Source: Paenibacillus sp. ACRRY
GTDB lineage: Bacteria > Bacillota > Bacilli > Paenibacillales > Paenibacillaceae
NCBI RefSeq assembly: GCF_022346995.1
Contig: NZ_JAKRNM010000001.1
Location: forward strand, 1,240,001-1,304,000
Reading direction: 5' to 3'
Length of the DNA stretch: 64,000 bases
The notes beneath the pieces are model-generated. The model did no database searches, was not told where the DNA came from, and was given only the letters and a program-made list of their open reading frames with translations. Shown piece after piece: positions 27,517-37,035 of the stretch; position 1 is the first letter of the stretch, and each line of letters begins with the position of its first letter. A program made the position numbers and the translations under genes.

Positions 27517-28356
27517 ATGTTTAGACATCAGAAGGAACTACAATTCGAAGTAAAAGTAGATCGCCCGGATCCCGTATTCGCTCGTCAAGTCCAGGAAGTA
27601 TTGGGTGGACAATTTGGGGAAATGACCGTAATGATGCAGTACCTCTTTCAAGGATTTAATTGTCGGGGCGAAGAAAAATACAAAGATATGCTTATGGATA
27701 TAGGCACAGAGGAAATCGGCCACGTTGAAATGCTCTGCGCTTTGATTAGCCAGCTGCTGGATGGCGCCACACCTGCTGAACAGCAAAAAGCAGCGGAGGA
27801 CCCTGTTACTGCTGCCATTATGGGAGGAATCAATCCTCAACATCTGCTGGTGAGCGGACTGGGCGGCTTACCTACGAACTCTACCGGCGTACCTTGGAAT
27901 GGTTCATATATTGTGGCAAGTGGCAACCTTCTCGCAGATATGCGTTCTAACCTGCATGCCGAGAGTCAGGGGCGTCTTCAAGTAGCAAGGCTCTATCACA
28001 TGACCACCGATGAAGGCGTTCGCGCAACGTTCCGCAAAATGTTGGCTCGTGACCGTTATCATCAGTACCAGTGGATGGCTGCCATTCAGGAGCTGGAAGA
28101 AAAGAACGGCGTGGTTGTACCTGCTTCCTTCCCACCTGAAGCAGAGCAGGAATCTCAACCTGAAGCCTATGAGTTCTGGAATCTTTCGGAAGGTACTGAA
28201 TCCAGTGAAGGCTTATGGGCGAAAGGAAGTGCTCCAGATGGTACTGGAGATTACGTGTACGTTTCCAACCCGGTTCCAAAAGGACAAGTCTACGAGCCTG
28301 TCATCCCGGCCACAGAACTTCATCATGATTTGGATGGAAAAACGAGCGATAAGTAA
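27517..28356 (+). CDS. Manganese catalase family protein, copy 2
   Basis: The start at 27517 (MFRHQKELQFEVKVDRPD) has GGAGGG six bases upstream. The 279-residue product repeats the ligand motifs of copy 1: GGQFGEMTVMMQYLFQ and GTEEIGHVEMLCALI, then ESQGRLQVARLYHMT and ARDRYHQYQW. It is clearly a diverged paralogue rather than a recent duplicate. Residues 220-279 form a proline-rich, acidic tail. Expected activity is hydrogen peroxide removal, probably in the spore. Confidence 0.93.
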   Translation: MFRHQKELQFEVKVDRPDPVFARQVQEVLGGQFGEMTVMMQYLFQGFNCRGEEKYKDMLMDIGTEEIGHVEMLCALISQLLDGATPAEQQKAAEDPVTAAIMGGINPQHLLVSGLGGLPTNSTGVPWNGSYIVASGNLLADMRSNLHAESQGRLQVARLYHMTTDEGVRATFRKMLARDRYHQYQWMAAIQELEEKNGVVVPASFPPEAEQESQPEAYEFWNLSEGTESSEGLWAKGSAPDGTGDYVYVSNPVPKGQVYEPVIPATELHHDLDGKTSDK

Positions 28357-28367
28357 TCGTTAATCCA

Positions 28368-28511
28368 TTGCAATCATCATTTTATACCCATCAAAAAATC
28401 GCCGATTATATGATAAAAAATGAAATGTATCATCCTTATAATATCGAAGAACAAATCGATCATGATTTGAAAAAGTCGGATACAGCTCTGAAATTAGCAG
28501 ACATCAAATAA
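28368..28511 (+). pseudogene. C-terminal fragment of a CotF-like spore coat protein
   Basis: A 47-codon frame right after the catalase stop encodes IADYMIKNEMYHPYNIEEQI...DLKKSDTALKLA, which closely follows the usual C-terminus of small CotF-family coat proteins (YM...YHPYN...Q...DL..A...LKL). There is no ribosome site or normal start, and an in-frame TAA lies upstream within the catalase end. It looks like the remains of a coat gene whose 5' part was deleted. Confidence 0.55.
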
Positions 28512-28522
28512 AAGGTTAAAGT

Positions 28523-28555
28523 AAAACGACTCAGTGTCTTTACTGAGTCGTTTTA
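28523..28555. terminator. Bidirectional terminator between catalase 2 and the ger operon
   Basis: AAAACGACTCAGT / ACTGAGTCGTTTT perfect 13-bp arms around GTCTTT. Confidence 0.95.
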
Positions 28556-28627
28556 TTGTTCGCTTTTCCATTTGCCACTATTACTAACTAAATCAGATCT
28601 TCATTTCAACTTTATGCTCGTTCCTAC

Positions 28628-29728
28628 TCATCCCTTATTTGTTTTCATTCTTTTCTTCAGGAGAATAACAATTAATAATATGCAGGGAATGAAAATTTGA
28701 AAAATCGGTGAAGAATAGAGCAAAGCAACACCTCGCCCAATTTCAAGGTGCTCTGTAAAATTCGGAGACAAAAATGACATTCCATACAGCATAATCCCTA
28801 CAGGCAATACCCATTTCCGATAACTGGCTCCGGTGACTCTTTCAAGCCCAATTACTGCACCTTGGAAAAATGCGGCTATCTTGATCCCCAATCCCAAAAA
28901 CAGGAGCAGCGTGAATAGTGCGTCCATCCGTTCAAGTACCTCTGTCATGTCAATCAATTGAACGGTTTGCAACAATGGGAGTGTGCTAAACATTGCGATG
29001 TCGGGTCCCATAACGAAAATAATGAGTTGATTGATAAATGTTAGACTGACCGCGGTAGCAATGTATGCTATGATTACCATTTTGTTCAGATTCTTCCCCT
29101 TACGAGCATAAGGATAAAATACCAAAAACAAAACGACTTGGCCGAATGGAAAGGATATAATTTCTGGAATGGCAGCGTTGAAAATGTTCCCCCACCCATT
29201 TTCCATTACAGGCAAACTCAAGTCTGTATGGAAAAGACCTGTAGCAGGAATAAGAATACTAATTAACACGTAACCCAGAACCATTACAGGAAACAATATC
29301 ATGCAAACGAGGAACAGTACACGATACCCGTACCGCACGGTATTGGATACAACCAAAAGAGTGATTACACTGATCAACCACATGGGTGTTTTATTCAACA
29401 ATGTCAACGTAGTTACCTCACTGAGATCCCGCAAATTCCGGGATGCTTCATAAGCGAAATAACCGATAAACGATAAGCATAATACCGTTCCCGGTATCTT
29501 GCCCATATAGCGTTGTAACAGAAGGAACAAATCCAGTTCAGGTTCCTGCTGATGAATGATTAGATGAATAATTAACAGCAATAAGCCAGCAACCGCTCCA
29601 ATCAGCATAGCTATCCATGCGTCCTGCTTCGCTTCTCCGCCGATCAGAAACAAGGTTGTACTTCCAACTTCGAACAGGGAAAGACATACGGCCAATTCGG
29701 ATACACGCACAGTTCCGGCTGAATTCAT
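28628..29728 (-). CDS. Spore germination permease, GerAB/GerKB family
   Basis: The 366-residue protein has ten likely membrane helices and belongs to the amino-acid/polyamine-like endospore germination permeases. It should form the ligand-binding B subunit of a germinant receptor in the spore inner membrane. It is last in the order A-C-B with 20 bp to the C gene. Near the N-terminus the pattern is VSELAVCLSLFEVGSTTLFL. The germinant cannot be predicted. Confidence 0.92.
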   Translation of the reverse strand: MNSAGTVRVSELAVCLSLFEVGSTTLFLIGGEAKQDAWIAMLIGAVAGLLLLIIHLIIHQQEPELDLFLLLQRYMGKIPGTVLCLSFIGYFAYEASRNLRDLSEVTTLTLLNKTPMWLISVITLLVVSNTVRYGYRVLFLVCMILFPVMVLGYVLISILIPATGLFHTDLSLPVMENGWGNIFNAAIPEIISFPFGQVVLFLVFYPYARKGKNLNKMVIIAYIATAVSLTFINQLIIFVMGPDIAMFSTLPLLQTVQLIDMTEVLERMDALFTLLLFLGLGIKIAAFFQGAVIGLERVTGASYRKWVLPVGIMLYGMSFLSPNFTEHLEIGRGVALLYSSPIFQIFIPCILLIVILLKKRMKTNKG

Positions 29729-29748
29729 AATTACACATCTCCTTGGCG

Positions 29749-30963
29749 TTAATGTTCCCCTTGGCTTTCCTTATAAAGCAACCGACTAAACGAGTCCTGA
29801 AGCAAACCGGTTCGACTTAAAATAACGTCCGCTTCTACATTAATGTCCATCTGTGCCAACTCCTGCGGCCACTTATCTTTTAATGTATTCCAGCTCTTTG
29901 GATGTCTTTGATGAATTTTGTTGGCAATGCCCAGCATATCCACATGGAGCCGCTGACTTGCATTCCAACCCTCCATAATCTGTGATGTAATGATTTGCTC
30001 AGCTTGCAGCTGCAATTCGTCAATAATGTGGGGGTTTGTTATATCTACAAGTGTTGTACTCTCATCCAGTTCGGCTCTGACTTTAGCTTTCACTTGAATG
30101 CTGTAATGATTGCCTGACTTAATAGGCAGAACCTTGACGCTTGCTTTTCGGACAAAAAATGAATTTACTTCACCACGTTTATTGACATAACTCAAGTTCG
30201 TCCTGTTCACTCGGTCCGTTAGCCATGAGATGCCCATGCTCTCTCTTTGATTCAATACTCCGATTTCCTTACCTTTGTAAAACACACTCAATCCTTCTAG
30301 TTTCAGCTTGCTCGGCGTTGATGTCTGCTTAAATATATCAATAGACTCCAGTTGACCAACATTTTGTCCACTAACCGTGATGATGGGAATTCCAGCGGCT
30401 CCACTATCGGAGGTTATTTTCAAAGCAACTTCATGCAGGTTCATAATAGGATAGAACGATCCCATCTCATTGTTACGCTTTACGATCTCGGATAACGCGC
30501 GACCCGGATGCTTTTCAGGAGGGACCAGTTTCTTAAGGTACTCCCTTGCCTGCCCATCTGCAATGATCACCTTAACCGATTCCCTGGCATCAATATTGCG
30601 GTAATAGTCATCCAAGATCTCTGACAGTCCATATTGTGCGGCTTCTTTGCCAATTAATATGACATTGTTATGTGAGAAGTATAACTTTTTGGGATTCTCC
30701 AGACTGCTTTTAGCTACTGCTTCCCGAATCGTTTTCCCTTGAGAGGAAAAGGTAGTCACCGCTGATTGTGATCCACCTGAAGATCCACTCGTACTGCTCG
30801 CAGGTGGAACAATGATCTGATAGGTAATAATCCAATTACCGTTCTGTCTGTCATACCCTGCAGCAGTGGTAATACCCAGCTCATTCAATTCGACACGATT
30901 ACCACACCCGGCAATTGAAATCGCTAAAACAAGGAGCATTAGTATGTAGAAACGTCGGATCAC
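29749..30963 (-). CDS. Spore germination lipoprotein, Ger(x)C family
   Basis: The 404-residue protein has a lipoprotein signal with lipobox IAGC (Cys20). The mature start CGNRVELNELGITTAAGYD is the Ger(x)C family hallmark. It is the C subunit of the germinant receptor, held on the outer face of the spore inner membrane. Gap to the upstream A gene is 15 bp. Confidence 0.95.
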   Translation of the reverse strand: MIRRFYILMLLVLAISIAGCGNRVELNELGITTAAGYDRQNGNWIITYQIIVPPASSTSGSSGGSQSAVTTFSSQGKTIREAVAKSSLENPKKLYFSHNNVILIGKEAAQYGLSEILDDYYRNIDARESVKVIIADGQAREYLKKLVPPEKHPGRALSEIVKRNNEMGSFYPIMNLHEVALKITSDSGAAGIPIITVSGQNVGQLESIDIFKQTSTPSKLKLEGLSVFYKGKEIGVLNQRESMGISWLTDRVNRTNLSYVNKRGEVNSFFVRKASVKVLPIKSGNHYSIQVKAKVRAELDESTTLVDITNPHIIDELQLQAEQIITSQIMEGWNASQRLHVDMLGIANKIHQRHPKSWNTLKDKWPQELAQMDINVEADVILSRTGLLQDSFSRLLYKESQGEH

Positions 30964-30978
30964 ACAGCAGCCTCCCTC

Positions 30979-32598
30979 TTATCTGTCAGGTTTAGGTTCT
31001 TGAATATGTTCTACAGTGTTGTCGGAGCCTGAAGGATATTGATGCGCCGATTGCCTCGTTTTGTTCTGTCCCGCTTTTTCATTCGGCCGTGTCTTCATCG
31101 CCCACCAAGGGACCCGCAAGATCAGATCCTTCATGTTGGACTTGTAAAATGGACTGAAAGGCATCATATAATCCGCACCAAATGACTTAAGCGATATCAA
31201 ATGAACCAACAATGGCACTGCACCTACCAATATGCCGAACAATCCAAGGGTACCTGCCAGCAGCATGAATGGAAAGCGCATCAATCGGACTGCTGTTGCC
31301 ATGCTGAAGTATGGAATAACAAAGTTGGATATGGCCGTGAACGATACCACGATAACCATCGCTCCGGAGACCAATCCCGCTTCTACTGCTGCTTGGCCAA
31401 TGACCAAAGCACCTACAATAGATATCGCTGGTCCAATCGCTCGTGGCATCCGAACGCCCGCCTCGCGGATGACCTCAAACGTAATTTCCATAAGCAACGC
31501 TTCAAGTAACGCAGGAAACGGAACACCCTCCCGCTGTGCGGCAAGTGTAATCAATAAGGTGGTAGGAATCATCTCTTGTTGGAATGTGGTTAATGCTATG
31601 AAAGTAGATGGAAGCAGCAAAGAGACCAGAAATGACATTAATCGAATGGCCCTCAAAAAAGTAGAAATATCATAACGCTGGTAGTAATCTTCTGTCGTTT
31701 GAAAAAAGTTAAAAAAAGTGACTGGCGCAATAAGAGCAAAGGGTGTTCCGTCAACAAGAATGGCTACTTGTCCATCGAGCAAACTGCCTGCTACGGTATC
31801 GGGTCGCTCGGTATTAATCATGGTTGGAAAAGGGGTAATTGGAGCATCCTGAATGAATTCTTCTATGTAACCACTCTCAAGAATACTATCGGTACGGATG
31901 GAATTTAGCCTTTTCTTCACCTCTTCTACCACTTCCGGCTTGGCGATGCCATCAATATAAGTCACAGCAACTGAAGTTTGAGTAACGTCTCCAATATGGT
32001 GCATTAGAAATTTCAAATCAGGTGTCCGAATTTTCCTACGAATTAAGGTCATATTCGTATTAATTTCCTCTGTGAACCCTTCCTTCGGTCCCCTTACCAC
32101 GGTCTGTGAAGTCGGTTCTTGCACTGACCTTCTTTCTCCCCCAGAGACAGGGACTGCTATGGCATAATTCTCACCATCAACCAGAACAACCACATGTCCG
32201 GTTAGAATAGCTCGGTAAATCAGATCAGGTGAATCCAGATTTTCAATATGACCCATAGGTAAGGTTTTTCTTACGACATCATCTGCTCGTAACTCCTCAA
32301 TAGATGGGGCTGTGTTAACAAGATGAACGACATGTTCCATTAACTCTATGAGCAGGACTGGGTCTGTTAAACCTTCAATATAACAAACCGCGAGTGGGGT
32401 ATCGCAGGCTGCAGATTCAGCAAATTCACGAACGACAAAATCAGGGCTATCCTTAAAAGCTTCTCTTATAGTGCTGAGTGTATTAGAAAGTGATGGATCC
32501 AGTTTTGCAAATGGCTTTGGTTGATTTTGAAAGGATTTCTCGCTCTTCTGAGGTAATGGTTGTGATTGAAATACTCTTTTCATCCAGCGGAATAGCAT
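30979..32598 (-). CDS. Spore germination protein, GerA/GerKA family
   Basis: The start at 32598 (MLFRWMKRVF) has AAAGGAGGTGAGAAC just upstream, which decides it over the in-frame codon at 32655. The 539-residue A subunit has two soluble N-terminal lobes (about 30-270), four to five membrane helices (about 290-470) and a hydrophilic tail. Visible family motifs are DPVLLIELMEHV, GHVVVLVDG and IQDAPITPFPT. It forms the GerA-type receptor with the C and B products. Confidence 0.94.
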   Translation of the reverse strand: MLFRWMKRVFQSQPLPQKSEKSFQNQPKPFAKLDPSLSNTLSTIREAFKDSPDFVVREFAESAACDTPLAVCYIEGLTDPVLLIELMEHVVHLVNTAPSIEELRADDVVRKTLPMGHIENLDSPDLIYRAILTGHVVVLVDGENYAIAVPVSGGERRSVQEPTSQTVVRGPKEGFTEEINTNMTLIRRKIRTPDLKFLMHHIGDVTQTSVAVTYIDGIAKPEVVEEVKKRLNSIRTDSILESGYIEEFIQDAPITPFPTMINTERPDTVAGSLLDGQVAILVDGTPFALIAPVTFFNFFQTTEDYYQRYDISTFLRAIRLMSFLVSLLLPSTFIALTTFQQEMIPTTLLITLAAQREGVPFPALLEALLMEITFEVIREAGVRMPRAIGPAISIVGALVIGQAAVEAGLVSGAMVIVVSFTAISNFVIPYFSMATAVRLMRFPFMLLAGTLGLFGILVGAVPLLVHLISLKSFGADYMMPFSPFYKSNMKDLILRVPWWAMKTRPNEKAGQNKTRQSAHQYPSGSDNTVEHIQEPKPDR

Positions 32599-32730
32599 GT
32601 TCTCACCTCCTTTATTTTCCGTATAATATGGTTCATATTTGTAAGTATTATGCAAAAAATAGACGTTGTCCTATCTCCAAGCTTCCGTGAATAAGCTAAT
32701 AAAGTACATGAAAGGAGAGAACAACGTTCC

Positions 32731-33357
32731 ATGATACTAGGTTATATTTTGCTTGGAATCTCATTATCAGCCCCAATCGGCCCCATCAATGCCGCTCAAT
32801 TGGACAAGGGTGTCCGTGGTGGATTCATGCCTGCCTGGTTTGTTGGACTCGGCGCGATTGCTGCTGATATCATTTTCATGCTGCTCGTTTATTTCGGCAT
32901 TATACATTTACTTGATCTGCCTTTTGTAAAGGCTTTCTTATGGCTGTTTGGTTTTTTTGTGCTTGTGTATACCGGTGTGGAAAGCATCAAAAATGCAGGA
33001 ACTCTTACGCAGTCGAATATGAGAGGGGACGAAGCAGCGCTATCCAAATCGTTCATGAATGGATTCCTAATGTCACTGTTCAATCCCCTATCCATTATGT
33101 TCTGGCTCGGCATTTACGGATCCATTCTGGCCAAGGCCGTGAATGATTCAACCGTGGAGCAGACGCTGATTAACAGCGGAGCCGTTATTCTGGGTATCTT
33201 GATCTGGGATATATTCATGGCCGCCGCTGCGAGTTTATTTCGCAAGTATCTTACCTTAGGCGTACTCAAGGGTATATCCATTATCTCCGGCCTCTCTCTC
33301 ATCGGTTTCGGTTGTTATTTCGGAGCCAAAGCCGTTCAGTTTCTTTTTTTCATTTAA
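32731..33357 (+). CDS. LysE/RhtB family amino-acid exporter
   Basis: The 208-residue protein has six membrane helices and the N-terminal family motif SAPIGPINAAQL (about residues 11-22), with NPLSIMFWLGIYG in the middle. It should export an amino acid. It is divergent from the ger operon and its stop overlaps the stop of the convergent permease gene by 8 bp. Confidence 0.9.
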   Translation: MILGYILLGISLSAPIGPINAAQLDKGVRGGFMPAWFVGLGAIAADIIFMLLVYFGIIHLLDLPFVKAFLWLFGFFVLVYTGVESIKNAGTLTQSNMRGDEAALSKSFMNGFLMSLFNPLSIMFWLGIYGSILAKAVNDSTVEQTLINSGAVILGILIWDIFMAAAASLFRKYLTLGVLKGISIISGLSLIGFGCYFGAKAVQFLFFI

Positions 33358-34786
33358 GTTTGCTCTTGCGAAGCCGAATCCCGGTAATGTGGAAGCTGGG
33401 ACTTTCCAAGGTATTGTGTGGTTCTTTTTCTCCCTGATCTGTGGTGGAAGACTCTTCATTTTTCTTCTTCTTACGAACCCTTTGCACAATCATATCGCTA
33501 ATACCAATAAGTAAGACTAGCAGCAGGCTGATAAAGAAGCCCGGTCGACTCAGCGAATGGAAAAGAGTACCTGTTATAGCGAGGCCAATCAGTACCAGTC
33601 CAATCCATCGTTTGACAACGCTGAACCTCCCTGCTTTCAGGAGTCGGCCAGAAGATAACAAAATAAACAACCAATTGTACATGAGCATCAATCCGGCTGC
33701 AGTTGTTACATACTCATACACCTTGCCAGGAAGCAGCAAAGACATGACGATGGTCACGATAAGCCCGCAACCTATCAGTGACAGCGCGAATAATGGATAC
33801 TTCTTCTTCCATTTTCGCGAGAATAACCTCGGAGCGTCACCTTCCTGGGCCAAGGTCAACATCATGGAAGTCACTGCGTAGAGTGATGCTGTCATGGTAG
33901 AGAAACCTGCTACAATCAACACACCATTGAACAAATGTGGAACAAATGCCAAATGATCACTGCTCAGTGCCAGTACAAAGGGACTCTCTTTGGGATTGAA
34001 GGCACCCAGTGGTACCATCGTCAAAGCCAATCCGATCGACACAACGTATACCGTTGAAAGTGAGATCAGCATCACTTTTCCCGCCTTGGGAGCCTCTTCC
34101 GGTTTTTGAAGGCGGTAAGACATGATTCCAAGAACCTCAATTCCCCCATAGGCATAAAAGGCAAATAGAAACGCAGACCACAGACCAATCCCGCCTTTCG
34201 GGAAAATCTCAGTCATGCTTAGCGGTACGTTATGCTCGTACTTTGTTCCCCCAATCCATCCTGCGAGAAGCGCGATGGCAAGTACCAAAAACATAAGAAT
34301 TGCTGCGATCTTAATAATGGCAAGTACATTTTCAACCCGGTCAAACCCTTTATTCCCGAAGAACACGATGCAAAGTCCGACAATTCCAAATCCGGCAGCA
34401 AATATCCAGAGAGGTACATTCGGAAACCAAAAACGCGAGAAAATGGACAAGGCCGTCAACTGACTTCCCATAATAAGCAGCTCTGAAAACCAATACACCC
34501 ATCCACTGGCAAAGCCTGCCCAGCTTCCGAATGCCTTCTTGGCATAGGAACGAAAAGATCCCTGCTCCGGATGATCTGATGTCATTCTCGCCAAGGCATC
34601 AAAAACAACATATGTACCGAGAGCAGCCAAAATGTAACCCAGTAATACTGCCGGGCCACCGATCGAAATTGCGAGGCTGGAGCCCAGAAAGTATCCTGTA
34701 CCAATTGTGCCTGCTACACCAAGCAAGCTTAGCTGCCACCACTTTAGTTTCTTTTCCTCCGTTGAGGCCTCTGATGCTTTACTCAT
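33350..34786 (-). CDS. Amino-acid permease, APC superfamily
   Basis: The start at 34786 (MSKASEASTEEKKLKWWQ) follows AGAGGAATGAAGAA. The 478-residue transporter has twelve helices; helix 1 carries GTIGTGYFLGSSLAISIGGP (about 23-42), the substrate-binding motif of the amino-acid transporter family. It should take up an amino acid with protons. It is convergent with the LysE exporter, with no terminator between them. Confidence 0.9.
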   Translation of the reverse strand: MSKASEASTEEKKLKWWQLSLLGVAGTIGTGYFLGSSLAISIGGPAVLLGYILAALGTYVVFDALARMTSDHPEQGSFRSYAKKAFGSWAGFASGWVYWFSELLIMGSQLTALSIFSRFWFPNVPLWIFAAGFGIVGLCIVFFGNKGFDRVENVLAIIKIAAILMFLVLAIALLAGWIGGTKYEHNVPLSMTEIFPKGGIGLWSAFLFAFYAYGGIEVLGIMSYRLQKPEEAPKAGKVMLISLSTVYVVSIGLALTMVPLGAFNPKESPFVLALSSDHLAFVPHLFNGVLIVAGFSTMTASLYAVTSMMLTLAQEGDAPRLFSRKWKKKYPLFALSLIGCGLIVTIVMSLLLPGKVYEYVTTAAGLMLMYNWLFILLSSGRLLKAGRFSVVKRWIGLVLIGLAITGTLFHSLSRPGFFISLLLVLLIGISDMIVQRVRKKKKNEESSTTDQGEKEPHNTLESPSFHITGIRLRKSKLK

Positions 34787-34865
34787 TTCTTCATTCCTCT
34801 TCTGTAATATTTTGGAGCGCTTAAGGTATCCTTTCCCAATTGACCCTTTTTCATGTTGAAGACGG

Positions 34866-34912
34866 GAAAACAAAAAAAGCGAATGATAGGGCAAGCCCTT
34901 CATCCGCTAATA
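34866..34912 (-). terminator. Intrinsic terminator of the AraC-aldo/keto reductase operon
   Basis: AGCGGATGAAGGGC / GCCCTATCATTCGCT imperfect stem around TT, followed on the minus strand by T7; 15 bases past the stop at 34925. Confidence 0.8.
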
Positions 34913-34924
34913 TATTTACACTGA

Positions 34925-35914
34925 TTATTGGATTGGAATTAAACCTACAACCGGATGTGGCACATAGGGTTCTTCCAAGAACGCAATTTCCTCTGCTGTC
35001 AGCTTCACGTCCAGGGCTGCAACTGCTTCCTCCAGATGTGAAATTTTCGTCGCACCGATAATAGGAGCTGTTACAGGCTGCTTCTGCGTCAGCCATGCCA
35101 GAGCAATGTGAACCCGCGGTACACCGTGCTTGCTAGCGATCTCAGCAACCCGCTCTACAATGGAGCGATCCGTATCGGCAGTAGAGTCGTATTTGGATTT
35201 TTGGACCTGATCCGTCTCCGAGCGATGCGTTGTTTCCGACCAGTCACGTGTCAGTCTTCCTGATGCAAGCGGACTGTAAGGAATGACTCCGATTCCTTCC
35301 TCCTTGCATAGTGGAAGCATCTCCCGTTCCTCTTCACGGTACAGCAGGTTCAAATGATTTTGCATGGAAACGAATTTGGTCCAGCCATTGCGCTCAGCGA
35401 CAAACAAGGCCTTTTGGAACTGCCAGGCATACATCGCAGAAGCACCAAGATATCTTACTTTTCCGGCTTTGACTACATCATGTAATGCCTCCATGGTTTC
35501 TTCGATTGGGGTATGGTAGTCCCAGCGATGAATTTGATACAGATCCACATAGTCCGTTCCAAGCCGCATCAGACTCTTATCGATTTCACTCATGATGGCT
35601 TTACGGGACAATCCGGCGCCGTTCGGTCCTTCATGCATTCGTCCATGCACCTTGGTGGCAATAACAACCTCGTCTCGTTTGGCATAGTCCTTCAAGGCCC
35701 GCCCAAGGATCTCTTCACTTGCACCCAGCGAATAGACATTCGCTGTATCAAAAAAGTTGATGCCGAGCTCCAGAGCTTTCTTAATGACTGGCCGGCTATT
35801 CTCCTCGTTCAGTACCCATTGATGAATCCAGCGGCTGGCATCCCCAAATCCCATGCATCCCAGGCAAATTCTGGACACATCTAACCCTGTCTTCCCCAGC
35901 TTCACGTATTCCAT
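34925..35914 (-). CDS. Aldo/keto reductase
   Basis: The 329-residue NADPH-dependent TIM-barrel enzyme reduces aldehydes or ketones. The tetrad is Asp (FFDTANVYS), Tyr in NVYS, Lys (IATKVHG) and His (LYQIHRWD). C-terminal cofactor motif is IIGATKISHLEEAV. It lies 16 bp behind an araC-type gene and is probably co-transcribed with it. Confidence 0.93.
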   Translation of the reverse strand: MEYVKLGKTGLDVSRICLGCMGFGDASRWIHQWVLNEENSRPVIKKALELGINFFDTANVYSLGASEEILGRALKDYAKRDEVVIATKVHGRMHEGPNGAGLSRKAIMSEIDKSLMRLGTDYVDLYQIHRWDYHTPIEETMEALHDVVKAGKVRYLGASAMYAWQFQKALFVAERNGWTKFVSMQNHLNLLYREEEREMLPLCKEEGIGVIPYSPLASGRLTRDWSETTHRSETDQVQKSKYDSTADTDRSIVERVAEIASKHGVPRVHIALAWLTQKQPVTAPIIGATKISHLEEAVAALDVKLTAEEIAFLEEPYVPHPVVGLIPIQ

Positions 35915-35930
35915 TTCTTCGTCCTCCTCG

Positions 35931-36827
35931 TTATTCTTTTCTTATGTTTAGTCGTCTATATTCGGTTGGCGATAGTTCAAAGCGCAGTTTAAACACTTTG
36001 GAAAAGTGAGTCGTATTTTCAAACCCGCAGGCGTAACAAATATCCGTTACCGATTGTGTCGTCTCGAGCAGAAGCTGACTGGCCAGATCCAATCTGCGGT
36101 TACGAATCCATCTTAGCGGAGAAGAGTTATACAATGCCCGAAATTCCCGCTTGAACGTTGACAGACTTCTGCCAGATAAATAGGCCAGATCTTCAATGGA
36201 AACGGGATTGGTCACATTCTCTTCTACAATTTGTGCAATCTGACTCCGTTCAGTAGGATGAGGATGCAGTAGCTGTTGCAGCAAATTCGTATTTGTTTCA
36301 GCAAGATGAAACAGCAGCTCCATGAACTTGACTCCTATCAATCCATCGCTGATTGAATCAGATTGGTTAAAATAAGACTTAAGTGAGGCAATATATGCTC
36401 TCATTGGTGCGTTAACTGGAACGACAGATACCGGAACGACATCATCGGTGGAATGATTGGTCTTCCATTCTGCAAAATCTGCGAACTTATGAAGTATGTC
36501 CCCATTCAGATAAAACATTATATAATCGAGCAGATATTCAGTACCGGGCTCACCAGACTTCTCGTATTCTACCTTGATCGCTTTGTGCAAGAATATCATC
36601 TCATTGCTCCGAACCGTATGCTTCTGATTCCTGTATTTAACCGTATATACGCCTGATTTAACAAACAGCAGCAGATGATCTTTCAGAAAAAAGCTTCCTT
36701 TGGTTCCCTGCGTATGCAAACAAAATTGGATGACCGTTAGCCCATTCCATTTTAAGCTTCCCTCTTTGTCCGGTGCCAGTTCCATCCCTTTTGGAGCACT
36801 AATCAATTTTCCGGTTCGTACACCCAT
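35931..36827 (-). CDS. AraC family transcriptional regulator
   Basis: The 298-residue protein has an N-terminal cupin-like sensor (about 30-150; pattern GSFFLKDHLLLFVKSGVYTVKY) and two C-terminal helix-turn-helix motifs (about 195-295; SIEDLAYLSGRSLSTFKREFR and ICYACGFENTTHFSKVFK). It probably controls the aldo/keto reductase gene that follows. AGGAG lies five bases before the ATG. Confidence 0.92.
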   Translation of the reverse strand: MGVRTGKLISAPKGMELAPDKEGSLKWNGLTVIQFCLHTQGTKGSFFLKDHLLLFVKSGVYTVKYRNQKHTVRSNEMIFLHKAIKVEYEKSGEPGTEYLLDYIMFYLNGDILHKFADFAEWKTNHSTDDVVPVSVVPVNAPMRAYIASLKSYFNQSDSISDGLIGVKFMELLFHLAETNTNLLQQLLHPHPTERSQIAQIVEENVTNPVSIEDLAYLSGRSLSTFKREFRALYNSSPLRWIRNRRLDLASQLLLETTQSVTDICYACGFENTTHFSKVFKLRFELSPTEYRRLNIRKE

Positions 36828-36970
36828 TCATACTCCTACCTTCTGTCATCTCCTGCATACATAACATTAATGCTTTTCAGCAAGAAATACTTTGCTCTGA
36901 AGCTCAAGTCACGTGATCATTTCGTTCATTTTTCTCAAGGTAATGCATCCGTCAACGCTAAATCAATTAA

Positions 36971-37007
36971 ACCAAAAACGGGTTCCAGCAACCTGGTCCC
37001 CGTTCTC
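36971..37007 (-). terminator. Intrinsic terminator of the acetyltransferase gene
   Basis: On the minus strand AACGGG..CCAGG-TTGC-CTGG-type pairing with CCCGTT then TTTTTGG; about 30 bases past the stop at 37036. The rest of 36828-36970 is the araC leader. Confidence 0.65.
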
Positions 37008-37035
37008 TCTTCCATTCGATTGGACTTTGAACAAC

